From positions 70,174,640-70,238,639 of the forward strand of contig NC_031769.1 of assembly GCF_001522545.3 (NCBI RefSeq): 64,000 nucleotides of DNA, read 5' to 3'. This DNA comes from Parus major. Lineage: Eukaryota; Chordata; Aves; Passeriformes; Paridae. The position numbers were made by a program, and so were the translations under genes. Under the pieces are notes generated by a model. That model saw only the letters and a list, made by a program, of their open reading frames with translations. It had not been told where the DNA came from and did no database searches. Numbering within the stretch: the stretch's first letter is position 1; each line of letters opens with the position of its first letter. Shown here piece by piece: positions 1 through 13,575 of the stretch.

Positions 1-2739
1 CCCACAGACCTCAGCCCCTGATGTGTACATGTCACTGAAGCAGAATGTAAGGCCAGCTTGAAAGAGAACCAAAAAACTTATTTGAGTAAGAATGGAAAAT
101 ACAGATTTAATTAGGACAACAGTGAATAATTAATCTCTGGGTCAAATGAGTCATAGGGAAAAAAACAGACTCCTTTTAAAATACAAGGACAAAATAATTG
201 CCTCTGATAGTGTAATACTTTGGTCAAAGCAAAGACCACATATATTCTTCTCCTTCCCAAAGAGTGACACATAACAGAAGATGAGAAAGCTCTCCTAATC
301 CTATACACATCTCTATATGAACGTGATTTTTCAAAATGTTTAAGACTAACATGCAAAAGTGGTGACTTTCTGATGAAAAAACTTATCAGTGAGCATGGTG
401 CTCCTGGGATGACTTGGGCTTTGGTCCCATCTCTCTTTAATTTCAGTTTCAATCTCTTCTGTTTGGAAATATTAAATGGTCTGGATTTGTTAGCCAAGGA
501 TGGCAGCTCCATAGTCAGCTAACAAAACCATCCAAACACTTTTCATTTATTATTTACTTTATTGAGTGCATTGTGTGCACAACTATTGAATGTACAGGTT
601 TCAACACTGTAAGTTCAAAGTGCAGGGTTTTTTTTCTGTGTGAGTGTCAGAGAAAATTATGCATCCATTTGTTATTCAGAGGCTTCTCTGAGGATTAACA
701 ACTCAGTACTGGCTCCAGTTCATGCTCTTCTGCAGCAATATTTCCTGTCCATTTGGCTTCAGAGGAATATTTTCTCTCACTGTTTTGGCCATCACGTAAT
801 AGAGTAATCTGCAACCTGCAGGCCAGTTTCAGACACACAAAGCTGTGCCCAGCAGCATCTTTTTCCCAAGTAAAATATGACATAGAGAAAAGATGTTTAT
901 AAGTAAATTCATTCCCATCTAACACTAACTTGTAAGTTCTTTTACATTGTTTACATTTCGAAAACAGTATACTGAATTAATATTATTGAGTAGAAACACA
1001 AGAGTGATCAACTTTTCTTATGTAAAAGAAGTACCTTAAATGAGAAAAATTTAGCTCGGAAGACTTAAATGTTTTTATGGGTAGAAATGCTAGAAAAAGA
1101 CAGGTACAATGATAATATAATTTTATAAAATACAAAGACAATTGTATCTCACATTTGTTTATTTGTTTGTTTGTTTGTTTTCCAGAAGTGATTATTGTAA
1201 GAGCCAAGTTCCTAAGGAAGTCCCTGAGATAGGTGTTAAACATTCAGAGCAGAGTTATAAGCACAAAAGCAGACAATGCCTTAACACAAGAAAGTATTTT
1301 ACCAAAGATGAAGCAGACAGATAAAGTTTGCCTATTAAGCTGACCTGTGTAAGCAAGTGACCACTTAGGGGGAAAATGTATGTAAAACCAAAAATATTTA
1401 TTTTTTGGTAGCCCTGGGGTATTGACATTAAAAATGTATAGTTCAAATGATGAACTGAAAGGATATTTTTCTATCTGAGAAAAATTAAAATATTAAAGTT
1501 ATCTTGTTCTTCTGAAAAAGCTTTTCAACAGCACTGAAAATATCTTTAGGAAAAAGCATTCAGTATGACAAAATGAGTAGTTGTCATGTTGCTTGGCAAA
1601 ATGTACGAAAAGAGACTCAAGACATCAAATCTCAGATGTAAAGTATATATTCTTATGATTTGTGTGTGTGTTCTTATGAGTTTTTATACATATGAATTAG
1701 GAATTTTGTTATTCATATTAATTTACTGTTTAATAAACTTTTTCATTTAATTAATAATATTTTCATTTATTCCTATGTCTGTGAGAGGCAGAGTAAGCTT
1801 CTCTTAGATAGATCTTGTTACTACTGATCACCTGGGACATTGGTCTTGTGAAGTCTTGTAATCAATACTCTTAAAGAAAATTAAAAATCATGATTTCTTT
1901 AAAAGGTAAATGAATGTGTCCATGCTATAAATAGAATCCAGAGACAAAGGCTGCACCTTCGGTTTCTGATATTTGAACTTAATTCAGAAAGAAAATTTGG
2001 GATTGCTATACTGTGCTGCAAGAATTCCAGCTTCACCCCATCTTTTCCGCATAAGGAATTCTTAGACAAAGTAAACATTTAGGTTTTATCCTTTACACAA
2101 TTTTAAATTTACATTTGTTTTCCAATTGTCCTGTGTGATAGACGAAGGCAAGATAACCTGAGTTTCTTGCAAAGGAATGAAACAACTTGATAACATTCTA
2201 AAGACTAAGTACTCCATTTCAGTACTTTAGACAAGTAGAGAAACACATTAGATTATTATTAGGACTATTAATTATTGCGTCACTTTAACACATAACACAG
2301 ATCAACTTGTACTTGCTTGTATTGATCAAGGTTTTCAGATCATTGGTTTATAGAACTTATATAACTGCAAAGTTCCATCATATTTTCTTTATTTATCTCA
2401 TGTTTCTGTAAATATAAATAGCCAAAGATAGTACCCATAATACGATATATGCAAGGAGTATAATTTCAAAAACCATCGAGATTCACTATCCCTCTACGGA
2501 CCTTTAGACACTGTTAAAATCTAAAGCTAAAGTTACCTATAGACTTGGATATGGGTAAAGCCATTTGAAGTAAATACTGTGGCTGTTGTGTCTGCAGTGA
2601 AGATTCTACATTTCCTTAGAGGGATTTGAGAATGAATGCTTCTAGGTTAGCACTGATGGAAATGAGAACCAAACATTTCTCTATCGGATGCTTGTTAAAA
2701 TCCAATTATTAGGACTATCAGAGAGATGCCTCTGCTTGA
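1..2739. other. AT-rich non-coding DNA, no gene recognised
   Basis: No open frame here resembles a protein family, and none has splice-site or codon-use support. The only ordered structure is the GTTT tract at 1154-1181 and a short TG run near 1663-1672. The region is probably unique intergenic or intronic sequence. Confidence 0.6.
1154..1181. repeat. (GTTT)n microsatellite
   Basis: TTTG/GTTT units run almost without break apart from one ATTTG variant. It is a plain tetranucleotide repeat, possibly grown from an old A-rich tail read on the other strand. Confidence 0.85.
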
Positions 2740-3412
2740 ATTAAGGTGCATACAAGACCATATGCCAAGTCAATAATATGGATTTTATTTAGTACTAAAT
2801 GTGAGGTAAAGAGAGGCAAAAAGAAATAGTAAGGGGGGGGGGGGGGGGGGGGGGGGGGCAGGTAGGAGAGAAAAAGAGAGTCAGACTAAGTAGAAAGATA
2901 TCACCACCTGTGGGTCCAGACGGTTTCCCACTGGTCATTTTCTTCTGGTCTTCTCAGTGGTGGAGATGCCACAAAACACAGTGTTCAAGGGGTTAATATA
3001 TGGTCAGGTGTTCTTGGGAATGCCCAAGCACTTCCCCTGGGAGTGGGGTAAGTTTTGGGCTGTCTTTTGTGGATCCTGTGCAGTCCTCTGGTGGAAGGGC
3101 CTCAGGAATGGGCTGTGGGCTGTGGCCTCCCCCCGCTGGACCTGGCCAGAGCTGATTTTCAGCACAGCTGCAGAGTTGGGTTTCCTAGTGGGCACATTCT
3201 TCTTCCTCTCCCAACCTTGTTAACATCTCCTTAGGCCTGCAACAACTGCACCTTTATATTCTCTTAAACTCCTCTCAGGTTAACTCACAGTCCAAATTTC
3301 CAGGTATTTGCAGAGGCATATTGCAGGGGCTGGGCTTTGGTCGACTGCAGGGGAGCAGTTGCTTCTTTGCACAGTTTGCTACAGAGGGCAAGATCCTACA
3401 GTGATCTTAACA
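2740..3412 (-). mobile_element. Probable solo LTR, minus orientation, boundaries uncertain
   Basis: This block differs from its surroundings: more GC, few repeats of its own, and LTR-like signals on the minus strand. Read on that strand it could begin TGTTAAGATC at 3412. It has a TATA-like ATATAAAGG near 3251-3260 and an AATAAAATCC poly(A) signal near 2780-2787. A 26-base G run lies in the downstream half. I could not find a convincing target duplication, so the left edge is a guess. The open frames at 2957-3223 (+) and 3004-3195 (-) are probably incidental to the element. Alternatives are a different retroposon or a degraded unknown repeat. Confidence 0.45.
2833..2858 (+). repeat. 26-base poly(G) tract
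   Basis: Twenty-six consecutive G residues are followed by CAGGTAGG. Such runs form G-quadruplexes and are prone to length errors, so the true length may differ in the animal. It sits inside the LTR-like block. Confidence 0.9.
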
Positions 3413-6125
3413 GTGTTGGAGGAAATTGAGATCTTTAAGTCTTTTACACTGTTACCACAAAGTTATTAACTAATTACTTAACAAACTAATACAAATGCAA
3501 TTTCTGAAAAGTAAGGAAGATGCTATGGAAAACTGAATTTGGACTTCATGTTGATTAACTTAACCAAAAAGAAACACACAAAGTAGTAGAAAATTAATCT
3601 TTTTATTTAGATGGATCAAAATGTAAAAAAAAAATTGAAAAGATAATGAAAATTATTAGTATTGACCTTCAAAGATGTCATTTTTACTGCAAGTAAGGCA
3701 GAAAAATATTGAGGAAAGGCTTCTAGACTTAACTAGACAAATTACTTCATCTGTAAGAGAGTAACAGTAAATAGGAAGTCTAAAACAACTGTAAAAAGAG
3801 AGAGATCATCAACTCCATCAGGGAAATGTTGGATCTTGAAAAGGTTGTTTTAACAAGTAAAAGCTTCTTCAGCTATATAGAGAGGAAAAGAACAAGGAAA
3901 ACAGAAGTGGGGTCAATATACAATGGGGATATGTTGGAGATTAAAGGGAGCTGGGAACTGCCCGCAAATAAATAAACATTTTTGTCCCAGTTTTCAGTAG
4001 AATAATGATGTCTGGTAAAGTATGTCCTGTGGAGATCATCTCCACTGACACAAAAGACTTTCTCTCCTTTACTAAGTAAGAAAAATTAGTGTAGTAATTA
4101 TAACACAGTTGCTTATTCAAATTTATAACTATTTATGGCAACACATTAAGCTAATTTAAATTCAAGTAAATTCAGTTTCACCCATTGTTAATAGCCTGGG
4201 ATTACAGCAGCTGTTGAGAATTCATATGTCCCCTGGTTCTTTTTTTGATAGTAAGAATCTTCAAATTCACCCCATTTCTTTTGAGTGGATTATTCCTCAC
4301 TTTAAAATCAGTGAAAGAATTAATCAGCTTTTCCAAATGAATGAGTTTGAATTCCTTTGTTTCCTGGTCCCTTAAAAGTTAAGTTAAAAAAAGACTGAGC
4401 AGGCTGCTAAATGGGTGATTTGAAACTTTCTTTTTTCCCCATAGGGAGTGAAAAGATATATGGGAGGACAGATCCTTTTCTTTGTTCTCTGTATGCTCAG
4501 AAATATAAAAACAAAGCCTTCTGAGAGCTGGAGTCTTCTCTCTCAAGCATATATCTCTTTTTGCAAAAGTTGTACTAACAGGGAACTTTAGTTTTCTTTC
4601 CATTTTTACAGTCTTCAGAAAAAAAGAAGCCAAAACAAAAAAAAAAACCCAAAAAATAAAAAACACAACAAAACAAATGACCAAAAGTCTCCAAAACAAC
4701 AACAAAACAAAAGCAAAAAAACCTAAACAAACATAATGAAGAAAAGTGATTATAGCACAGCAGATAATATGATAAAAAAGACATAAACTTCCATGCATGT
4801 GTACATGCATGTATACATCTTACATGTTCCAGAAACATCTGGATTTAAAAGATTACAGGGGATCCTTGCTGCATTTTTACAGTTTCTTTCAAAAGGGACA
4901 GCTTGGTAAATAAAAATTTGGATATGAAAATTGCCAAACTAATTTTGAAACACAAGGGAAAAAAAAGGCTTTCTGAGTACTTCTTGAATGTTTAAGGAAG
5001 AATTTCTAGATAAAAAACTAGAATATCCTAGTTTCTACACTGAGAAAAAAACAACAATATGTATGCAATCATGCAATCACATGTCTAGGAAGAACCATTT
5101 TTTTTTTCCTTTCCCCATCTATCATTGGGGAAAAATGAACCACAAAATTTTAAGCCAACACTCAACATTAAGCAAACCATAAGCATGAACTCTGAAGGAA
5201 ACCATAATTAAGGAAATGAAAGAAGTGAAAAATGGCATAAAACCAGGAAAAGTCTCTTAGTGATATATTTTTCTATAGATTTTACAAAAAAACCTTAATT
5301 AATTTTAAGATAGACTTTAATTGGTCTTGGAAAGGAAATAAATAAAGGAGTTGCCTATGAGTGAAGATACCTGTCCCTGATAACCCAGACAACCCTTTTC
5401 ACTTCAATCTGCCAAAGGCATGACATACTTCAGGTGGGGTTATTGAACCAACTATTCACCACAAGTTCCCATGGGGATTATTTCACTTGGTTTACCCCAG
5501 AAAATCTTCAGTATTGCTTGCATCATTCAGGAGCTGGTGGAGAGATGCTCAGCAAGGACATGAAGAATAAAGATATGACACCAAGTGAAATTCCTGACTG
5601 AGTCAGGTAAACTATTGTCTTTCTTGGTCCACTTCAGGTTTGTTAAAGACCCAGCTCCTCACAGAGTTAATTTCTTCTGAACTGATGTGTTCTTTGATGA
5701 CAAACTGACTTCAGTGATAGTTGAAGTCAGTATTTTAAAGGCTATACAAGAACAACCCAAGACCACAGGGCATTGTTTAGTGACATAAATGCATAGGTTT
5801 TTTGAGATGGTCAGACTTTCTAACACCTCATATCCAAATACCTGTAAATTCCACCTGGTTTTTACAGCCTTCTGAGCTATACTAAATTTCCAGAATGCTT
5901 TTAAGGTGAAACCTTTCTAGTAAGATAGACAAATGTCGTGACTTGCTTTGTAGAAACAGCAGTTTATCCCAGTTTTCTTGTACCAAATTTTTTCTTCCTA
6001 TACAGGACTCTTCTATTTACTTCTTGGCTGCTGCTTTTAAGCCCAAAAGTAAACACATTTTTATAGAGCTGTCTAGATGCAGTATTGTTTGTGAAAGTTC
6101 TTTGGAAACTAAGTATGTAATATTG
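3413..6125. other. AT-rich non-coding DNA, no gene recognised
   Basis: No gene is supported. It contains an A-rich stretch at 4618-4733, an alternating purine-pyrimidine stretch near 4793-4816, and a perfect 9-bp stem hairpin at 5705-5730. The antisense open frame at 4379-4810 is made of the complement of the A-rich stretch and is hydrophobic only for that reason. Confidence 0.6.
4618..4733 (+). repeat. A-rich low-complexity tract
   Basis: About 115 bases of A runs are broken by single C, G or CC. It could be the decayed tail of an old retroposon, but nothing recognisable precedes it. Confidence 0.7.
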
Positions 6126-6290
6126 TAATAGTAGCGGTAGTAGTAGTAGTAGCAATGATGATGATGGTGATGATGATTATGATAAAAACTATTATTATTA
6201 ATGCTATTATTATTATTGCTGTTATTGCTATTATTGCTATTATTATTGCTATTATTATTGCTATTATTATTGTTGTTGTTGTTGTTGTTA
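6126..6290. repeat. Compound trinucleotide repeat (GTA/ATG/ATT/GTT)n
   Basis: About 165 bases of three-base units change type in order: GTA, then ATG with GGTG variants, then ATT interspersed with GCT, then GTT. Units stay largely in phase, which gives Asn- and Ile-rich open frames on the minus strand that are not genes. Such order suggests successive mutation and expansion of one ancestral triplet array. Confidence 0.9.
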
Positions 6291-9200
6291 TGTTTGAGTG
6301 ATAGGCTGGAAAACAAATACATCCAGCATAACCAGCCTTCATCCAGAATTTGTTTCTCTGCTTAGGAATGATGATAAATAGCTAGGTGACATATGATATT
6401 ATGATATGCACTAACAATGTGGTATTCCCCTCGTAGAGAACAGAAAAGGTCTGGTAAAATCTTCCCACAAAGAAGATGACATTTGCTGGCTGTTCCCCAA
6501 TTTGCAGAAGGAAGCAGTGAGCTTGCCTGTACACCAGGGATGGGAAGAGGCTCAGACTTTTTACGGCCTCAGAGCCTTAGTTCCCACCTCAAGATTTGAC
6601 TCTAGTGTAGTTCTTGTATTCCCAGAATCTGGAGTTGTTCAGAAGTAGACTTGGATAACTGTCTGAGGCCTCATTCCCTACCAGTCAGTGGAAAGCAGAG
6701 GTCTCTCCCTACTGAGCAATGGGGTGAAAAGAGAAGGGAACCCCTTGACTCCTTCCATGAACAGGTCTTGCCCCGCTTCATTTCACTGCTGAGACAGGGA
6801 CAGTGCCCATGGCTCCCTCTAAATTGCAGTTCCTGCAGTTAAGTGATCATCTATTTTAAAAAGGCTTCAGAGCTTCTGGTGTGGAGAAAAATGTGAAGAC
6901 ATAAACTCTGAGAGCTCAGTAAGCAATGCAAATTTTAAAAAGAAAAATAGCACTATTTTTAAATCTCACTGATTTTTTTGCAGGGTCAGAGAGATGAAGG
7001 AAGAGTACAGAACTGAAAACAAGAAAGACTGATTTTGTATTTTTAAAAACAATCTGGATTTGGCACTCCTCCACTCTGCTCTAGGAAACCAAGATGTATT
7101 CATGAAGCTTCCCATTGTATTTTGTGGCTTTTTATGTATAGGATCGAACTATAAATGAAAAATTATTTTAACTGCCTGTGTAAAGCAAAGAAGAGGAATA
7201 GCTTTTTCTTCCTGTCTTGCTTGCAGAATCAGAGCCAGGTGAGTAGATTTTCCCCTTACATATCTAGAAAAAATTCTCTAGAAAACAAGTCAAACCCATA
7301 ATTTCAGCTGTTCTCTAATGTGCAGATAATACTTATTTGACAAGGTTGTTTTTTCCTAATGCTATTAGTTTGTTTAAACACAGTGTTTTCAGAGCCACAG
7401 ACATTTTTTCTTTGTTGACTCATTAGCACTAAACTGCCATTTTTAAAAAGCCTCTTACAAAAGCCCAAAAAGAAATCAGAATTAGTTATCTGCAGACAGG
7501 GAAAGCAGATAATTAAGAGGGAATATGGATATGTCAAAGCACGTATTTGTTGTCTGTTATATGTCTTAAAAATACCAGTTAGAAATATGGCTAGAGAAGA
7601 AGAAATTATTTTGGATAAGAAAGAACAAAAAATAAAAGCAGCAATATAAAAAATATTAATTTTGCCTTTTTGTTTTCAGTATAAGAAAAAAATGGACAGA
7701 ATTTTCTATTTGCATTTCTTATGAGAATTTCCTTCAGGTTCATTTTAGTCTTTTCACTCTAGGAAGCACTAGTGGAAAGTAATCAGACTTTAAAAATCAA
7801 ACAAAAAAAATTAGAGAAAAGAATTCAAGACTTTAGGACCTCATCCTCTGTAATCCTTGTGAGATTGCTGATCCCGTGGTTTCCTTGATGATATAGGTAG
7901 ACAGAAGGAAAACAATTAAAGCTTTCTGATGCATCTCAAGTCCTGTGTGCAGCATGTTCCCAGCCAGAGGCTGAGTCCTGGAGATATATATGACTGACAT
8001 GGAATGAGTTTTCTTGTTATGCAATATCCTCCTTAAAATAGTTCTACTTTTGATAATACTTTACATTTTTTAAGTTTATTTTTTGGAACATTTCTACCAC
8101 TCTAGCAGACCTAACAATTCCAATCCTTTTAAGGCCAAGGCTTCTGGGGAAAAAATAAAAAAGAAGACAAGACTTCTAAGAATCTAAGAAGATGTCAGAA
8201 GCCTTTTCAGACACCTAATAGACTTACTGAGCCAAATGCAAACATTTTAGGAAAACAATGTGCCATTTAGTGTCTTTCATATATCACTATTCACTGTTCT
8301 GAAGGCAAAGATTATTATAAAATCTGATCAGTTCTTCAGATAAGCTTTATAAAATAAACTGTTTTTTGGAGAGCAAGTCTCAAACAACATAATGAAATAA
8401 ATTAGTCTGGTTTTGACTTGTCTGTGTTTATACATTTCAGAAGACAAAGTAAAATTGAATATTGCAATACATGCCATTTCTTAAAACAAAAGGGTTGACT
8501 ATTTATTTTTCCATTCTTGTGTGGTTAAAGATAGGATGGAAAGAGACTTAAAGAAAAATATATGCATTTAATGTGCAATGAATCTTGACAATATAATATA
8601 CTGAAATTTAAAAAGCCCATGCAATCCTTGGAGCTTTGAGAGCTTTGAGAGCGTTGGAAAACTCTATATAGTTATGACAGCATATATAAGTGAGTTTTAT
8701 TTAAATCAGTAACAGCACTGTCATGGAATCAAATAAAACAAAAATTTAAGCCACAATTTTTTACCTGCAAGAATGATGACATTAATCAGAATGCAAAGAA
8801 AACAAGCATTCTCTCAGACCTAAACAAAATATGCAAACACTCTACAACTTTGGCTTTTTAGGATGAAAAAATACTTTTTTCCTACAATGTAGCTTTTCAA
8901 ACACCTTCAAAATTAGGATTTCTACAAGGTAACTTGCCTTTTACACTGAATAATTGATCTACCTGTCAAAGTACAGGAGTAGGTGTGACCTGTATGCCAA
9001 ATTATTGGGAAATGCATGTCAGATTTTATACCTGCCCTGTACTAGGTTAAATATATCAGGTGCAATACATATGACCTAAAGGAATATTCATATAAATCCG
9101 CAGCTGCACAGTAAGCAAGTGGTCATGGAAATATTTTCCTGAGAAACCATTCTTGTGGTACTTGCTCCTTTTAAATGAAAATATGGCACAGAATGGCCAT

Positions 9201-11589
9201 TTTATCTCTTGCACTCTGGAAGTTTATAACAAGGAAGTTCTCCTGGATGGTGAAAAAAGAAACTGTGATCAGACACTTAGCAACAGAACCTGGGCTGATA
9301 GTATTAAACTTTCTTTGTAATATTACCTTTCCATATAGGAAGGGAGACATTAGAAATTAAGGATATACAATACAGGTACATAAAAACTTTTGACTCTGAA
9401 ATGTCTTTATGAGTTATCTTTCTTAGGCTACACAAAAATCCATGAACACTGCACATAATAGTCTAAAAACTTCTCTTCTCATTAGATTAACAAAAAAACA
9501 TAGGTTTTTCACCACGGAATTTAACTGAGAAAGAGAAATAAGAAATAAAATTAGTTACTTTGCTAAGTTCTATATAACTAAACCAAATAAGTGCATTTGA
9601 TTAAAGATTAATAGAAATTTTGAATTTAGAGAAAAAGCCCTCAAAATTTTATTTGGTGTTGTTGCTATAAGACTATTTCTATAAAGTAACTCCCACAATA
9701 AAATATTAATCTTTCAGATGTGAAATCTATTTGCAAAGATTATCTCTGTTCCTAGCAGAAATGGTGATTTGTTGTGCTCATGGTGTTTGTCAGAAAACAG
9801 ACAAACATGAATATTTTAGAGACCAGCCTGCTCCAGAACATAACCCTGATCCTCTTATTCCAGCTGGAAAACAGTGTTGGCTAATAAACTGTGATGTTAT
9901 TGTGTTTTTTCTTAAAGTATTGTAAGAGAAGTATTTTATTCTTTCTCGGCTTTGCTGAATGCAATGGACGTCCTTCCATAGCACTGTTAGAAAAAGAGAA
10001 TTTGAGACTTTAGATGGTTTTCAATGAGAGGTTATTGTTTAACTAACACTGTAATTCCTAGACAAGGAACAGTTCTTTTGTGCTTAAGTTCCTATAGCCA
10101 AGGGTGACGTAAAATCCTACATCCATTAAAGTAAACCTGTATTTTTCCAGCAGCTTTGCATACAAATCACTGTCACTGTTGCATTGTGTGAGGCAGATGA
10201 ACTATTAGGTGTCAGAATGATGCTATAATGAGGATGCCTTGCTTTCTGGCCTAACTTCACAGTTCCATTGCAAGAGAAATGTAGGATTTAGGCAAAGTGT
10301 TAGAACAATATGACTGTTTTAATCTACGTCTCAGAGTACAAATGCCTTGAATACTTGAATTGCAGGTAACAGGCATTTCAATGTCCACTACAAGACTCTA
10401 TTTGTTGTTAGTATGTCATGATAAATTTTGTATCAAGCCAAGTTTATTCCCAGGGTTCAGATGCACAAATGAGATGAGCTTTGAAGATGGATTGAACCCT
10501 GGCTAATGGTAACCAATGGTTAAGATCCCAAGTTGTCTCATTATAAGATGCTTTCTGTCTTCTAATTAATTGTGATGGGCAACATTTAGAACCATAGAAA
10601 CAAGTGCTGGATTCAATACAAGAGGAATCCTGCTGTCTTTTGAACATAACACAGCACTTGGACAAAATTCATGTATTATATTCTTGTAATATTTTACAGT
10701 CTTAAACATTTTGTTAGTGCAAAACATATCATCAACAGCAGAAAACAATCATTTGTGTTGAAATACATGCAATAAGCTAAATACACTGTGTCTAGGTGTA
10801 GAGTTATTCATACATACTGACCAGACAAGGACCTCATGTTCTTGATGCTGGTTTGAACATTGATGGTTATTGACACCCTAAAATGTGTTTATGTTTAAGA
10901 AGGCAGGCAGATCTGTGATCATCTGCTTGAAAACAGAAGGAGATGATCCTTGTTTGTTATCCTTTGCTCTACCACTTCCTTCCTCTTTCCTTTCTTTTTA
11001 AATGCAAAAGCCTATCTTCTAATTTCTTCTCTTTTGCTTGAGGGTATAAAGAGATTAAGGGAAACACTGTCTGCATGAAAACACTAGGAAACTACACTAT
11101 AGTTTCTTTTCTTCCATTACTGTGGAGCAGATACTTGATTATTTCACATGCCAGTTTTCATTACTGTTTCCAGGGCTGTATCCCTTTCCTTATCTTCTGG
11201 AAAAATTCCTTGCAGCTAGCTGCAGATGTGCTTATATTACTGACCACTTAGTTCTTGTTTCAGACCAAGGATACATGTAGAAGCAAGCCAAAAAACTGTA
11301 GCCTTTGGATTGTATGATCAACTCACTTAAGACTACATTCTAAACATTTTCATATCCATTTGTAATAAGGGAACCTGAGGAATAGCAGCTCATGATAAAA
11401 TCTAGGTTCAAATGAACCTCTGCTTCTTGTGAAAGCAAGGCCTTACTCAGATTAGGATTTTCAAATTAAGTCCTGAATATTTGCAAGAGATTCTTTGGAA
11501 AAAAAAACTATCTCAAATTTCAGTTGTTCTCTTTGTGAAGAACTTTTACACAAACTGAATTTATCCTGAAGAAGCTTGCGTTCATATTC
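6291..11589. other. AT-rich non-coding DNA, no gene recognised
   Basis: This 5.3-kb stretch has no recognisable gene or transposon. A small tandem repeat of about ten bases, GAGCTTTGA, occurs at 8631-8652. Open frames are at most 77 codons and look random. Confidence 0.55.
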
Positions 11590-11866
11590 TTGTTTCCTGT
11601 TGTCATGAATCCTCATGAAGAGAATATCTCCATCTTCTCATTAACCTCCTTTCAGATATTGGAAAACTGGGGTTCATCTGAGCCTTCTCATTACAAACTT
11701 GAATTCTCCAACCTTTCTTTACATACCAAGTTTTTAATTATCTCAACTCCTTACTGGTGTTGTGCTGTACTCACTACAACCTCCCTCTTTTGAACTTGAC
11801 AGACCAAAACTGGACACAATATTCCAGGTGTGGACTAACAAATGCCTATATAGTTAACAATAATTC
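11590..11866 (-). mobile_element. Old CR1 LINE fragment, minus strand
   Basis: The segment ends with a stretch reading ACTGGACACAATATTCCAGG and then TGTGG, a hallmark of the 3' part of bird CR1 elements read in antisense. The preceding bases (CAGATATTGGAAA, GAGCCTTCTC) follow the same CR1 order. Many substitutions and small indels show it is old. It lacks the 3' tail, so both ends are truncated. CR1 encodes an endonuclease and reverse transcriptase; only its 3' portion is represented here. Confidence 0.75.
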
Positions 11867-13516
11867 TTCAGGAACAGGAGTAACTTAACAAGAAAATACC
11901 AAGTAAAACATATAGTGTGTAAAAGTTTAGAGATTATGTGAGTGTGGTTGTGTACAGACACGTGTATGTTCACAGAATACACATATAAATGGGGCTGTAG
12001 GTAAGAGATTTGCACCTTAAAAATTGCAGGTAGGCATTTAACTGCTTCTATGCATCCATAAATTAGTATGAACATAATAAATATATATCTAATAAGGTAG
12101 TTACTGACCAGTTCACCTCTTCCTTTTATGTCTTCCTTAATTGTTTCCATTTTTTTCTTTCCTTTGCTTTTGGGACCCATCTTCCACAACCTACATGATA
12201 GAGAAGGAGAGCTTGCCATAGAAGAATACAGATGAATAACAGCATTTCCTGTTTCCCATAATAGCTATAGAAAAAAGCCTTTATTTCAGAAGGTTTGACA
12301 TAATGATAATTTAAAGGAGCAGGGGAATGAAATTTATGCTGTTTTGGTTAGGGGTACCCTGTCCTAAGTGGAATTACTTGATTTTCTTTTTAGATTGGGT
12401 AAAGCAAAGAAAAGGAAGATGAAAAATTAACTCAGTGTAAAATTTTTCTTGATATCCTTTGATCATAAAATAAGTAGAGTGCTGTATTATTCTCTCTTCC
12501 TTGCAAGACTGGCTGCCTTGCTAAATAGAGCTTTCTGTCCAAGCTGCAATGAGAGGGTTACTATGTATGTTCTTATGGTCTTCTCTCTTATGTTCACTGG
12601 TCTTTCAGCTGCTAGACTCGGGTTCTTAGCAATATTATTGTGAAACAGTCCCATCTTACCAAGTGGAAGACTACATTCTAATGACCTCCAAGAATTTCCT
12701 TCAGCCTTCCCAAAGCTGGTATGCTATGTCAAAAGCTCTGTTGGTTATCCTGACATTAACAATTTTAGAAAGATATCTTTTACTGAATGTTCCTGAGCTG
12801 GATATTCAGATATTCCGTTTTGCTTGCAGATCTGTATAAGGCAATGAGATAATATTAGTGCCAGAGACCAGTACAGTATTTCTGATTTGAGAAGTTCTCA
12901 TATTTCTAGCAGATGAGTCTGCATATTTTGGAATTTAATCTGGAAAGCACTGCGTGGAAAACATGCAAAGGCAACTGCTACCTGACTTGTAAATGAATAA
13001 CTCGCATGAATTTAGGCAAGTACTGCAAAACTCTATTACAGAATTTCCCAGTAAAAGAGTATATTTTCTGAGTTCCAAAGCTTTCTGCTTAAGAGGTCTC
13101 TTCTGTAATTTCTTCTATCTGTTACCTAAGTAAAAGACAGAAAACAGAAAACAACATTCACTGTTAGTTTATTGCTTTGGCTCAGGGATTCTCATATTAG
13201 TGTTAACTGCCACTGAGGACAGCAGGTGGTAATTTCCAATGGAAACTAGACCAGACAACCCTCATTTACTTACACCCTGTGCAATGCTTCTCAGGAATAT
13301 TGTAAACTGTGGGCTGTTTCTCATTTGTCCTTGTTTTAGCTGACATTGTCATTCATGACTATACTGTGAGTGTAAATGATGATTTAATGTCACTTCTATA
13401 ATTACTTGGCACCCTGAATAAACTGTAATCCCCCTGGGTCAATAACTGCTCTCAGCTTGACATTCAATAAACAAGATTTGGAGAATTGCTGTAGTTTCAC
13501 TTTTTTTCCTTTTTTT
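11867..13516. other. AT-rich non-coding DNA, no gene recognised
   Basis: No gene or transposon recognised. It ends in a T/C run that leads into an assembly gap. Confidence 0.55.
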
Positions 13517-13575
13517 NNNNNNNNNNNNNNNNNNNNNNNNNNNNNNNNNNNNNNNNNNNNNNNNNNNNNNNNNNN
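13517..13575. other. Assembly gap, 59 N
   Basis: Fifty-nine undetermined bases follow a T-rich run at about 13501-13516, which probably caused the break. Confidence 0.99.

Noticed and set aside
6017..6342. Asn/His/Tyr-rich and Ile-rich frames of 77-101 codons
   Set aside because: These are the trinucleotide repeat read in the minus strand.
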